Both the position numbers and the translations under genes were made by a program. Under the pieces are notes generated by a model. The model made no database searches, had not been told where the DNA came from, and was given only the letters and a program-made list of their open reading frames with translations. From NCBI RefSeq assembly GCF_900188125.1, contig NZ_FZOW01000006.1, positions 124,001-188,000 on the forward strand: DNA of 64,000 nt, written 5' to 3'. Origin of the DNA: Rhodococcoides kyotonense (GTDB lineage: Bacteria; Actinomycetota; Actinomycetes; Mycobacteriales; Mycobacteriaceae). Shown here piece by piece: positions 1-7,148 of this stretch. Each line of letters starts with the position of its first letter. Position 1 is the first letter of the stretch.

Positions 1-1284
1 CACCGGGTAGCTTGCCGTCGCGACGCCTGTCCCGATGAGCTTGCGACCCTCACGTCGATGTCCTGGATGCGGGTCACGCTCGGACCAGCCGAAGCGCTCG
101 GCTCCCTCGCGCAGACATTCGACCACACTTCGGCTTGAAAAACGTTGATCGCTTGCGGGATCCACGTCCGGCTCGTTCAGTATCCGCAGTTCGATCGGAT
201 CGATGCCGACCGCGTACGACAGCTCGTCGATCGCCGTCTCCTGCGCAATCATGCCGGGTGCTTCGCCCGGGGCCCGCATCCACCGCGGCGTCGGCACATC
301 GAGAACGGCCAGGCGATGCGTCGTACGGCGGTTGGGTGAGGCGTATATGTGCCGTGTCGACTCGGAGGTCTGCTCGCAGAACTCGAACACATGTGACGTC
401 TGCTGAAACGAATCATGCACGAGTGCAGACAGTCTGCCGTTCGAGTCCGCACCGATTCGGAAGTGATTGATGGTCGGCGTCCGGTACCCGACGAGGTCGA
501 ACATCGACTGCCTTGGCAATGCCAGCTTGATCGTCCGCCCTGTTGCACGGGCTGCCATCGCCGCGAGAACAGCGTTGGGTCGGGTACTCCCCTTGGAACC
601 GAAACCGCCGCCGACATTTTCGGAGATTACACGGACCTTCTCCGGATCGACATCGAACAACGTCGCCAGATCGTCCTGGACGCCGGACGGCGCTTGCGTC
701 GAATCCCACACGGTCAGAACGTCATCCGCCCATCGCGCCGTCGTCGCATGAGGTTCCATCGGATTGTTGTGATTCGCGGCCGTCGAATACCACCGATCGA
801 TCACGTGTTTCGCCGACGCGAGTGCCGCGTCCGGGTCCCCGATGGTCACGTCCGTCGGGAATCCGGCGTTGACCGATTCCGGTGCGAACAGCGACGAATG
901 GTCCGCCGTCAGGCCGTTGTCGGGGGTCTGTTCGTCGGCGTACGTCACCTGGACGCGATCGGCGGCGTCCCGTGCAGCCTCGTACGTCTCCGCCACGACC
1001 GCTGCGACGATCTGTCCGCGGTACGACACCCGATCCGATTGCAGCACAGCAAGTTCACCGTCTTCGATGTCGCCGAGCTTCTCGGCATTACCGTGCCAGA
1101 GGAGTTCGACGTCGCCGTCGGCCATGACGTCGACAACCCTGCCTTTCGCGATGGCGGCGGGAACGATGGCGCAGTACGCGGTTGCCGCATCCTTCGGTTG
1201 GTCGACCGCGTACCGCGCGGCGCCGGTGACCTTCGCGATGCTTTCGGTACGGACGATGGGCTGGCCGATGGCTGCGGTACTCAT
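1..1284 (-). CDS. Molybdopterin-binding subunit of PaoABC-type aldehyde oxidoreductase, 3' end off the window
   Basis: Large catalytic subunit of the xanthine dehydrogenase/aldehyde oxidase family, which oxidises aldehydes or N-heterocycles at a molybdenum-cytosine-dinucleotide centre. The frame is open from the ATG at 1284-1282 to the window edge, giving 428 residues of about 730; the C-terminal half is missing. It opens [20 protein letters not shown], a usual start for the family, and carries the GGGFGSKG molybdopterin-binding glycine motif near residue 226. The ATG overlaps the stop of the FAD subunit (ATGA), so it is the third gene of a 2Fe-2S, FAD, Mo operon. No export signal is visible. 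The substrate is not deducible; the PaoC comparison rests on the partner FAD subunit. Confidence 0.9.
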   Translation of the reverse strand, partial: MSTAAIGQPIVRTESIAKVTGAARYAVDQPKDAATAYCAIVPAAIAKGRVVDVMADGDVELLWHGNAEKLGDIEDGELAVLQSDRVSYRGQIVAAVVAETYEAARDAADRVQVTYADEQTPDNGLTADHSSLFAPESVNAGFPTDVTIGDPDAALASAKHVIDRWYSTAANHNNPMEPHATTARWADDVLTVWDSTQAPSGVQDDLATLFDVDPEKVRVISENVGGGFGSKGSTRPNAVLAAMAARATGRTIKLALPRQSMFDLVGYRTPTINHFRIGADSNGRLSALVHDSFQQTSHVFEFCEQTSESTRHIYASPNRRTTHRLAVLDVPTPRWMRAPGEAPGMIAQETAIDELSYAVGIDPIELRILNEPDVDPASDQRFSSRSVVECLREGAERFGWSERDPHPGHRREGRKLIGTGVATASYPV

Positions 1285-2276
1285 TCGGAGGACTCCCGTC
1301 GGGTCAATTCGGTGAGGGCCTCGGTCACGAGACCACGCACCAGCGGGATCTTGAACGTATTGTCGCGCAGCGGTTTCGCTGCCTTCAATTCCAGGTCGAT
1401 CGCTTCACGGAACACCTCCGGTTTTGCTGCCCTCCCCAGCAGATCACCTTCGGCGGTGTACGCACGCCACGGCTTGTGCGCGACCCCGCCCAGTGCGATC
1501 CGCGCCTCGGTCACCTGGCCGTCCTCGACGCGCAATACGGCCGCAACCGAGGCGAGCGCGAATGCGTACGACGCCCGATCCCGCACCTTGCGGTACAGCG
1601 ACACCGTGCCCGCGGGGAGTTCGGGAATCTCGAGACCGGTCACGATCTCGTCGTGCTCGATGGTCGTGTCCGTCTGTGGAGCGTCACCCGGGAGTCGATA
1701 CAGCTCGGCGATCGGCACCCGGCGCGTCCCGTGCGGACCCGCGACATCGACGACGGTATCGAGAGCCGTCAGCGCGACAGCCATGTCCGAGGGATGCGTC
1801 GCAACGCAGTGTTCCGACGCGCCGAGAATGGCGAGATTGCGATGTTCCCCCTCGATCGCGGGACATCCCGAACCGGGCTCACGCTTGTTGCACGGCTTGC
1901 TCGAGTCCATGAAATAGACGCACCGAGTGCGCTGGAACAAGTTGCCACCGGTGGTGGCCATGTTCCGCAGCTGCCCCGAGGCACCGGACAGAATCGCCCG
2001 CGACAGAACCGGGTACCGACTGCGCACGACGGGATGCACCGCTAGATCGCTGTTCGTCACCGCCGCGCCGACGCGCAGGCCACCGTCGGCCGCGATCGTG
2101 ATCTCGCCGAGCGGAAGACGGGTGACGTCGATCAGCGAAGTCGGTTGCGCCGAACCGAGTTTCATCAAGTCGACGAGGTTGGTCCCGCCGCCGAGAAGCG
2201 AGGCACTCGGATCGGCGACGAGGCGGGCAATGGCGTCGTCGACATCGGTTGCGACGTCGTAGTCGAAGGTCTTCAC
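1281..2276 (-). CDS. FAD-binding subunit of PaoABC-type aldehyde oxidoreductase with extra Fe-S cysteines
   Basis: FAD subunit (331 residues) that passes electrons between the 2Fe-2S subunit and the final acceptor. The start is GTG at 2276-2274, overlapping the TGA of the 2Fe-2S gene; an upstream extension of the open frame runs through that gene and is not coding. [12 protein letters not shown] (residues 27-38) and [15 protein letters not shown] (105-119) are the FAD-binding segments. Cys119, Cys129, Cys138 and Cys157 lie in an insertion reading [20 protein letters not shown], which matches the [4Fe-4S]-binding loop known from E. coli PaoB and absent from ordinary xanthine dehydrogenases. 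This places the enzyme with the PaoABC group rather than with CO or purine dehydrogenases. Confidence 0.9.
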   Translation of the reverse strand: MKTFDYDVATDVDDAIARLVADPSASLLGGGTNLVDLMKLGSAQPTSLIDVTRLPLGEITIAADGGLRVGAAVTNSDLAVHPVVRSRYPVLSRAILSGASGQLRNMATTGGNLFQRTRCVYFMDSSKPCNKREPGSGCPAIEGEHRNLAILGASEHCVATHPSDMAVALTALDTVVDVAGPHGTRRVPIAELYRLPGDAPQTDTTIEHDEIVTGLEIPELPAGTVSLYRKVRDRASYAFALASVAAVLRVEDGQVTEARIALGGVAHKPWRAYTAEGDLLGRAAKPEVFREAIDLELKAAKPLRDNTFKIPLVRGLVTEALTELTRRESSE

Positions 2277-2767
2277 CGACCCGCCTCCTGCACGGCTGGA
2301 ATGATGTTGGCGTACGCGCCGCAGCGGCAGAGATTTCCGCTCATGCGCTCGCGGACTTCCTCGCGGGTGAGTTTCGGCGGAGCGTCCTCGGTGACCGCGC
2401 TCGGCCACCCCTGTTTCGCTTCTTCGAGTACGCCGACGGCGGAACAGATCTGCCCCGACGTGCAGAATCCGCACTGGAAGGCGTCGTTGTCGATGAATGC
2501 CTGCTGCACCGGGTGAAGGGTGTCGCCGTCGGCCAGACCTTCGACGGTGGTGATGTCGCGCCCTTGGTAGCCGATCGCGAACGCCAGACAGCTGTTGATG
2601 CGTCGGCCGTCGACCAGCACCGTGCACGCTCCGCACTGGCCGTGGTCGCAGCCCTTCTTGGCGCCGGTGAGGTCGAGGTGTTCGCGGAGTGCGTCGAGCA
2701 GAGTGGTCCGCACGTCGCAGTCGATGGTCTGTTCGGTGCCGTTCACACGGAGGGTGACTCTGCTCAT
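2273..2767 (-). CDS. 2Fe-2S subunit of PaoABC-type aldehyde oxidoreductase
   Basis: Small iron-sulfur subunit (164 residues) with two [2Fe-2S] sites: a plant ferredoxin-like cluster from Cys40, Cys45, Cys48 and Cys60 ([16 protein letters not shown]) and a C-terminal cluster from Cys99, Cys102, Cys147 and Cys149 (QCGFCTSGQ and GNLCRCGAY). The chosen start is ATG 2767-2765, preceded by GGAGGGG about 13 nt upstream. An in-frame TTG at 2800 would add 11 residues including an Arg-Arg pair but no hydrophobic stretch, so a Tat signal as in E. coli PaoA is not supported and a cytoplasmic enzyme is likely. First gene of the operon, downstream of a predicted iron box. Confidence 0.92.
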   Translation of the reverse strand: MSRVTLRVNGTEQTIDCDVRTTLLDALREHLDLTGAKKGCDHGQCGACTVLVDGRRINSCLAFAIGYQGRDITTVEGLADGDTLHPVQQAFIDNDAFQCGFCTSGQICSAVGVLEEAKQGWPSAVTEDAPPKLTREEVRERMSGNLCRCGAYANIIPAVQEAGR

Positions 2768-2800
2768 GTCGGGGCGATTACCCCTCCTCTTGATCGCCAA

Positions 2801-2830
2801 ACTCTAAGTGCGACAGGGTAGGTGAGGCAA
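2801..2830 (-). promoter_or_regulatory. Predicted promoter of the aldehyde oxidoreductase operon
   Basis: On the minus strand TTGCCT (2830-2825) and TAGAGT (2806-2801) are separated by 18 nt and resemble -35 and -10 elements. They lie 34-63 nt upstream of the ATG at 2767. The -35 element falls inside the predicted IdeR box. Confidence 0.45.
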
Positions 2831-2835
2831 ACCTA
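2819..2835. promoter_or_regulatory. Predicted IdeR/DtxR iron box
   Basis: TAGGTGAGGCAAACCTA matches 15 of the 17 core positions of the actinobacterial iron box (TTAGGTTAGGCTAACCTAA). The surrounding 7-bp arms GGTAGGT and ACCTACC form a perfect inverted repeat around a 7-nt spacer (2817-2837). It covers the proposed -35 element of the operon starting at 2767, the usual place for IdeR repression. Assigned by comparison with the remembered consensus. Confidence 0.6.
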
Positions 2836-2838
2836 CCA

Positions 2839-2890
2839 ACCCATGTGCATAGAAATACGTAGTGGGCTATGTATTTCTATGCACATGGGT
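2839..2890. repeat. Family A palindromic repeat, copy 1
   Basis: Perfect 20-bp inverted repeat: left arm ACCCATGTGCATAGAAATAC (2839-2858), right arm 2871-2890. The stem extends with a GTAG/CTAT pairing to a TGGG tetraloop. It starts right behind the stop codon of the carboxylesterase gene (minus strand), so it could act as a terminator or mRNA 3'-end stabiliser. Three further copies lie at 18980-19025, 23484-23533 and 63548-63595. Confidence 0.9.
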
Positions 2891-2891
2891 T

Positions 2892-4391
2892 TCAGGAGAA
2901 GGCCACGACCTCTTCCCCCCACGCCCGGCGGAGCTCGAAGTCCGGGTCGTCGACCTCTCGGTCCTCCTTGTCGATGAGCAGCGTGGTCCGCGACGTCTCG
3001 TCGTACGACGTCCACGGCTGCCTGCCGTGCGCGAAGTCGATCCACCGCTGCTGCATGCGCCGCGCGACGATCTTCGCAGCCTTCCGACCACCGAGTTTGT
3101 ACGTCGGATCCTTCGGGATCACGCCGAAGTTACCGAACACGTACGGCACTTCCGTCCCGTGCGTCGCGCCGATACCGGTCAGTCTGAACAGCGGAGACGC
3201 ATGATCGAAGCGGTACACGTACGTCGGCGCGAGTCGGCTGTGCGCTTCGGCGATCCACAGCGTCGGCATGCGGAACGCCGCATCCCGGGAAATCTCCATC
3301 GCTGTCTTCCTGGACGGATAGTGCGGGTATGCGAGCGCGATCTCCGCTTCCTCATCCTCCGGCAGTTGCGGGTGATCAGCGGCGATTGCCTGGAACATCT
3401 CGTGAATCTTGTCCGGTGTGATCGGCATCAGTGGCGACTTCATCAGCTTGAACAGCGACGCTTCGTCACGGTTGGTCCCGATAAGCAGAGGCACCTGCGA
3501 CTGCCTCCCCTTCTGGAACGATGCCACCGGGTAATGGGGTACGACGTCGCCGTCCACCGTCGGTGCCACCGCGAGTGTTCCGGGCACCTTCGACGGGATG
3601 TCCTGGACCAACTCGGCGCCGACACGAACGAACTCGTCGACGGACAGCTCGCGCAACCGGTCCGGCTTCACATCTGCCAGTTCGAGAAAACGCTCCGCGA
3701 TCGACGACGCCCTCGCCGCCCCGTAGACCGATGTCGCCGGCGAGCTCTCGGCGATGGCACGGTGAAACAGCCCCGCGGCTGCAGGCGAGGTCAGCAGTGT
3801 CGTCACGGCGCCACCACCCGCGGATTCACCGAACAGAGTGACGTTCGACGGGTCCCCACCGAATGCGTCGATGTTGTCGCGCACCCACTCGAGTGCGGCG
3901 ATCTGGTCCCGTAGACCGAGATTGGAATCGAAATCCCCGAACGACGAGAAGTCCAGGAAACCGAGTGCACCGAGCCGATAATTGATCGTCACGAGTACGA
4001 CGCGACCCTGTCGGACCAGATTGTGGCCGTCGAACATGCGTTGCGCCGACGACCCGATGAAGTACGCGCCGCCATGGATCCACACCATCACCGGCAGATC
4101 ATCCGCGTTGTCCGGCGCCCAGACATTCAGCGTCAGACAGTCCTCGCCGAGGGTCAGACCGGGATCGATCGGCATCGGACCCTGCGCGCTCTGCGGTGCG
4201 ATGTGCCCGAACTCGGTCGCTGAGCGCACTCCCGTCCACGACTCGGGCTTCGTCGGGGCTCGTAACCGCAGCGCCCCGATGGGCGGCGCCGCATACGGGA
4301 TGCCCTTCCAGACGGCGATACCGTCGTCGACGATGCCTTCGACCTGGCCGTACCGAGTCCTCGCGATCACCGTGCAATCATGCCTCGCCAT
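2892..4391 (-). CDS. Type B carboxylesterase
   Basis: Serine hydrolase of the carboxylesterase/para-nitrobenzyl esterase family, 499 residues, full family length. EDCLTLNVW (83-91) and the oxyanion-hole HGG (106-108) precede the nucleophile Ser190 in GESAGGGA. The acidic residue is probably in TNRDEAS and the histidine in GATHGTEVPY. No signal peptide is visible at MARHDCTVIARTRYG, so it is probably cytoplasmic. It lies 75 nt downstream of a 57-residue micro-gene on the same strand and may be co-transcribed with it. It ends against palindrome copy 1. The natural ester substrate is unknown. Confidence 0.92.
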   Translation of the reverse strand: MARHDCTVIARTRYGQVEGIVDDGIAVWKGIPYAAPPIGALRLRAPTKPESWTGVRSATEFGHIAPQSAQGPMPIDPGLTLGEDCLTLNVWAPDNADDLPVMVWIHGGAYFIGSSAQRMFDGHNLVRQGRVVLVTINYRLGALGFLDFSSFGDFDSNLGLRDQIAALEWVRDNIDAFGGDPSNVTLFGESAGGGAVTTLLTSPAAAGLFHRAIAESSPATSVYGAARASSIAERFLELADVKPDRLRELSVDEFVRVGAELVQDIPSKVPGTLAVAPTVDGDVVPHYPVASFQKGRQSQVPLLIGTNRDEASLFKLMKSPLMPITPDKIHEMFQAIAADHPQLPEDEEAEIALAYPHYPSRKTAMEISRDAAFRMPTLWIAEAHSRLAPTYVYRFDHASPLFRLTGIGATHGTEVPYVFGNFGVIPKDPTYKLGGRKAAKIVARRMQQRWIDFAHGRQPWTSYDETSRTTLLIDKEDREVDDPDFELRRAWGEEVVAFS

Positions 4392-4465
4392 GTGTCCGAG
4401 GGCTCCACAGTTCCGAGAAACGCCACAGCTCGCCCCTCCAAGCGTGGGACGTGACGATTGTCGCG

Positions 4466-4639
4466 CTAGCTCCCGATCCGATCAGGCCCAGCAGTCGGAC
4501 GACCAGCGGCGGCATCGCGCAGCCAAGAGGGAACTTCGCGACCGGCGCGTTGACGCATGTCGATCGCAGCGCGTGCGGCTGCCGCTGCTTCGCGCAGCCA
4601 GTCTTGCCGCTGAGAGGTGTCGTTTTCAGTTGCAGTCAT
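4466..4639 (-). CDS. 57-residue hypothetical micro-protein
   Basis: Unrecognised small gene. ATG 4639-4637 is preceded by GAGGAGGGG with good spacing, a strong ribosome-binding site, and the frame ends at TAG 4468-4466. The product begins MTATENDTSQRQDWLREAAA and contains a second similar segment, VPSWLRDAAAGRPTAGP, so it has two DWLREAA/SWLRDAA-like helices rich in Ala and Arg. It overlaps the 3' end of the upstream membrane micro-gene by 14 nt, suggesting translational coupling. The strong ribosome-binding site and overlap support coding; function unknown. Confidence 0.6.
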   Translation of the reverse strand: MTATENDTSQRQDWLREAAAAARAAIDMRQRAGREVPSWLRDAAAGRPTAGPDRIGS

Positions 4640-4964
4640 TGCGCCCCTCCTCGGAATTCTTGGATTCAGTCTCCTCCGCTGCAGCGATCCGCGCCAGCCG
4701 TCTTTCGGCTGCGAACTCCGCCGCCTCCGTCAAAACCTCCTGCTCGGTCGGGGTGATGAGCTTGGACCGGGTCAGGGTGCTGTACAGACGCCAGCCGAGT
4801 TCGACTTCATTCGTGTTGTCCCTGACAGTCCGGTCGAGACACCAGGTAATGCGCTGCCACGCTTGTGCGCGTGCGTCGGCAACGGTGCGCTGTCTGATGG
4901 TGCCGATGACACCGGCGACGCCGAACACACCGATGATCAGGGTGATCCAGGTTTGTGCGGGCAA
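4626..4964 (-). CDS. Small single-pass membrane protein, hypothetical
   Basis: About 112 residues from a TTG start at 4964-4962 with GGAAGG six bases upstream; a GTG at 5021 is an alternative that would add 19 residues without a clear ribosome-binding site. One hydrophobic segment, WITLIIGVFGVAGVIGTI (about residues 5-22), is followed by a charged cytoplasmic-type helix region with Trp and Arg and an acidic tail ending EETESKNSEEGRNDCN. No family recognised. It is the first gene of a short minus-strand unit (this gene, the 57-residue gene, then carboxylesterase) and is divergent from the protease gene at 5090. Confidence 0.6.
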   Translation of the reverse strand: MPAQTWITLIIGVFGVAGVIGTIRQRTVADARAQAWQRITWCLDRTVRDNTNEVELGWRLYSTLTRSKLITPTEQEVLTEAAEFAAERRLARIAAAEETESKNSEEGRNDCN

Positions 4965-5089
4965 ATGACGGCCTTCCTGCCGGTCCGGGCGGGGGATTGC
5001 CGGGACAGTAGAGGATCGCACCGACAAGAAACCGTCGCTCCAAGTCCCTTCCAACCGGTCTCCAAGTAGGTGCGGCCACAGTTCCCACC

Positions 5090-6652
5090 ATGACAACAAC
5101 AGCCCGCAGAGCATCTGCAGCCGCACTGGCCATGGTCGCCGGCGCCGCACTCCTGTCCGCATGTTCCTTCTCCATCGGCACCGGCGGCGACGCCGAGGCG
5201 AGTCCCGACGGGGCCGTCGAGTTCAAGGATCTGCAATCCGCGACGATCCAGCTCGAGGCCCTCGGCACCTTCGTATCCCCGCAGGAAGGTGGCTACGAAG
5301 CCGCCGGACGCGGTTCCGGTTTCCTGATCTCGTCCGACGGTTACGCCCTCACCAACAACCACGTCGTCACCGGCGCAGGCACATTGAAGGTCTGGCGAGG
5401 CGGAGACCAGAGCGACACACTCGGTGCCCGCGTCGTCGGATCGTCGGAATGCCTCGATCTGGCCGTCGTGAAGCTCGAAGGCGACGACTTCCCGTTCGTC
5501 GCCTTCCACGAGGGAGCCATCGACACCGCCGACGAAATCTACGCTGCCGGTTACCCGCTCGGCGATCCGACGTTCACGATGACCAAGGGCATCGTCTCCA
5601 AGGCGGACACTGCCGGTGACACGCCGTGGGCATCGCTCGATCACGTCATCGAGCACGACGCGAAGATTCGCAGCGGCAATTCCGGTGGCCCCCTCGTCGA
5701 TCCCGACGGCCGACTCGTCGGTGTCAACTATGCGGGTAACGACAAGTACGACACCAACATGGCCATCCATCGCGACGAAGTGCAGAACGTCGTCGACGAC
5801 CTCAAGAGCGGACAGAACGTCCTCAGCCTCGGCATCAACGGCGAAGCGCTGACCGACGACGAGGGCACCGGGCTCGGCGTCTGGGTCAACTCGGTTGCGT
5901 CGGGATCCTCTGCAGACAAGGCCGGAATCGAAGCCGGCGACCTGCTGACCAGCATGGAAGGCGTCACCCTCGGGACCGACGGCACGATGGCCGATTACTG
6001 CAGTGTCCTGCGCACTCACGGCCAGGATGCGACGCTGTCGGTCGAGGTCTACCGCCCGTCGAGCGACTCGTACCTGCGCGGACAGTTCAACGGTGACGCC
6101 ATCGAGGAGACGACGACCGTGTCCTCACGGGTGTCGACTCCGTCGAACGGAAGCAGCGTGTCACCCACGAGCACAGGCGGATTCACGATGGTCGAGGACA
6201 ACGACGGTGTCGTCAGCGTCGACGTCCCGGCGGCATGGAACCAGGTGGACGGCAGCAAGTTCGTCGACGACCGCAACAACTACTTCTTCGGCGTCGAAGC
6301 CAGCGCGAATCTTGCTCAGTACCAGGGTGGTTGGGGCGCCGTCGGCACATCGGTGATGGCATCGGACACCGCGGTGGCCAACTCGTCGCCCGAGGATTTG
6401 CTGAATTGGGCGACGGCGTCACTGCCGCAGTCGGGATGCGTCTCGACCGGACGCGAAGATTACAGCGACGCACTGCACACCGGACGGTTCGAGGTCTGGA
6501 CCGGCTGCGGAGAGACCGCCGCAACGTACATTCTCGTTGCTGCACAGGCGGATTCGGGTCGATACCTGACACTCGTCGCGGTGCAGGCCAACAGCGACGC
6601 CGACCTCGACGCCGCCGACCGAGTGATGAACAGCTTCACCGTCACGCTCTGA
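5090..6652 (+). CDS. HtrA-like trypsin-fold serine protease lipoprotein with PDZ domain
   Basis: Exported protease of 520 residues. The N-terminus MTTTARRASAAALAMVAGAA is followed by the lipobox LLSAC (Cys25), so it is probably a lipoprotein on the outer face of the membrane. The catalytic triad is His91 (ALTNNHVV), Asp123 (CLDLAVV) and Ser198 (RSGNSGGPLV). A PDZ-like domain at about 240-335 (GLGVWVNSV...KAGIEAGDLL) is followed by a Ser/Thr-rich linker and a 140-residue C-terminal domain (from about 375, VVSVDVPAAWNQVDGSKF) that I do not recognise from HtrA proteins. It probably degrades or checks misfolded envelope proteins. Transcribed alone; a family B palindrome follows its stop. Confidence 0.88.
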   Translation: MTTTARRASAAALAMVAGAALLSACSFSIGTGGDAEASPDGAVEFKDLQSATIQLEALGTFVSPQEGGYEAAGRGSGFLISSDGYALTNNHVVTGAGTLKVWRGGDQSDTLGARVVGSSECLDLAVVKLEGDDFPFVAFHEGAIDTADEIYAAGYPLGDPTFTMTKGIVSKADTAGDTPWASLDHVIEHDAKIRSGNSGGPLVDPDGRLVGVNYAGNDKYDTNMAIHRDEVQNVVDDLKSGQNVLSLGINGEALTDDEGTGLGVWVNSVASGSSADKAGIEAGDLLTSMEGVTLGTDGTMADYCSVLRTHGQDATLSVEVYRPSSDSYLRGQFNGDAIEETTTVSSRVSTPSNGSSVSPTSTGGFTMVEDNDGVVSVDVPAAWNQVDGSKFVDDRNNYFFGVEASANLAQYQGGWGAVGTSVMASDTAVANSSPEDLLNWATASLPQSGCVSTGREDYSDALHTGRFEVWTGCGETAATYILVAAQADSGRYLTLVAVQANSDADLDAADRVMNSFTVTL

Positions 6653-6659
6653 CCCTCTA

Positions 6660-6717
6660 CCGAGATCGAAGTTACGTCCCGTTTCCCAGCGAATTCGGGA
6701 CGTAACTTCGATCTCGG
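6660..6717. repeat. Family B palindromic repeat, copy 1
   Basis: Perfect 22-bp inverted repeat (6660-6681 and 6696-6717) with a 14-nt loop, beginning CCGAGATCGAAGTTACG. It lies 8 nt behind the stop codon of the protease gene and can form a strong bidirectional hairpin. The outer GAGATCGAAGTT half is shared with the copy at 11627-11682, while the inner part differs. Confidence 0.85.
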
Positions 6718-6756
6718 CGTAAGGGGGGGGCGGACCCTCGGTGAGCGAGGGCCTCC

Positions 6757-6817
6757 TTCGGTCACTCAGAGTGACCGAATGTCACATTCGGTCCACGGGG
6801 GTGGGTTTTCGGTCCAC
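6757..6817. promoter_or_regulatory. Cluster of TTCGGTC palindromes, possible operators
   Basis: TTCGGTCACTC/GAGTGACCGAA forms an 11-bp inverted repeat around one base (6757-6779). It overlaps GACCGAATG/CATTCGGTC (6773-6793, 3-nt spacer). TTCGGTCCAC occurs directly at 6787-6796 and 6808-6817. Spacers this short suit protein binding better than hairpins. The cluster lies upstream of the AT-rich block and the peptide gene at 6976. Confidence 0.45.
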
Positions 6818-6850
6818 ACAAGGCGAGGAAATCCGAATGGTCTTTATTTA

Positions 6851-6856
6851 TAGAAT
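6851..6856 (+). promoter_or_regulatory. Possible -10 element for the micro-peptide gene
   Basis: TAGAAT within the AT-rich block TTTATTTATAGAATATTTAT differs from TATAAT at one position. No good -35 is seen at 16-18 nt. If used, it gives a 5' leader of about 110 nt before ATG 6976. Confidence 0.3.
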
Positions 6857-6975
6857 ATTTATCTTATTTCGGAATTGTTTCGCCACGCACTACTCGGTCG
6901 CGGGATGAGGGTTTACCCTGAAGTTCGGCGTACCGACGCGCCAGCTCCACACCCCCTCATTTCAAGGAGTTCACC

Positions 6976-7068
6976 ATGTTCGACCTCGCATTCTTGTCCG
7001 ACTTCTTCGGCGCCTTCTCCGATTTGTTCGGCGCTTTGGACTTCTTCAGCGGATCAGCTGACGCGTAA
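6976..7068 (+). CDS. 30-residue hydrophobic/acidic micro-peptide
   Basis: ATG 6976-6978 has a strong AAGGAG six bases upstream and ends at TAA 7066-7068, with a hairpin terminator at 7093-7129. The product starts MFDLAFLSDFFGAFSDLFGA and ends LDFFSGSADA. It has no basic residue, eight Phe, five Asp and an (F/L)xDxFGAF-type repeat, so it is a net acidic amphipathic helix without signal peptide. Size, composition and lack of a signal recall the PorA/PorH cell-wall channel peptides of Corynebacterium and relatives, but no sequence identity can be claimed. A membrane-active or toxin-like peptide is an alternative. Ribosome-binding site plus dedicated terminator make expression likely. Confidence 0.65.
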   Translation: MFDLAFLSDFFGAFSDLFGALDFFSGSADA

Positions 7069-7092
7069 TAACAGACGTGCGGTTTTGAAATG

Positions 7093-7129
7093 ACGGAAGC
7101 CTCGGATCGAATTGATCCGAGGCTTCCGT
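7093..7129. terminator. Hairpin terminator between micro-peptide and helicase genes
   Basis: Perfect 16-bp stem, ACGGAAGCCTCGGATC (7093-7108) with its complement at 7114-7129, and a 5-nt GAATT loop. It lies between convergent genes and can serve both the peptide gene (+) and the helicase gene (-). Confidence 0.8.
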
Positions 7130-7148
7130 TGTCCCATTCGACAAACGC

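Larger units (their letters stand above)
6653..6975. other. 323-bp non-coding region between protease and micro-peptide genes
   Basis: Contains a family B palindrome (6660-6717), a poly-G run with a CCCTCG/CGAGGG hairpin (6735-6751), a cluster of TTCGGTC palindromes and repeats (6757-6817) and an unusually AT-rich block (about 6840-6875). I see no convincing gene on either strand before the ATG at 6976. Confidence 0.7.

Noticed and set aside
415..1917. 500-codon open frame on the plus strand across the aldehyde oxidoreductase genes
   Set aside because: Translation is Arg/Ser-rich low-complexity, antisense to two well-recognised subunits, and has no family features; it results from high GC content.
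2862..3914. 350-codon plus-strand frame beginning inside palindrome copy 1
   Set aside because: Antisense to the full carboxylesterase gene, with no recognisable domain. Its start comes from the repeat, whose arm reads MYFYAHG/GYVFLCTW wherever it occurs.
6975..7129. Riboswitch or small RNA instead of a peptide gene
   Set aside because: A clean ribosome-binding site and full ATG-TAA frame with biased composition favour a peptide, although a dual function is not excluded.
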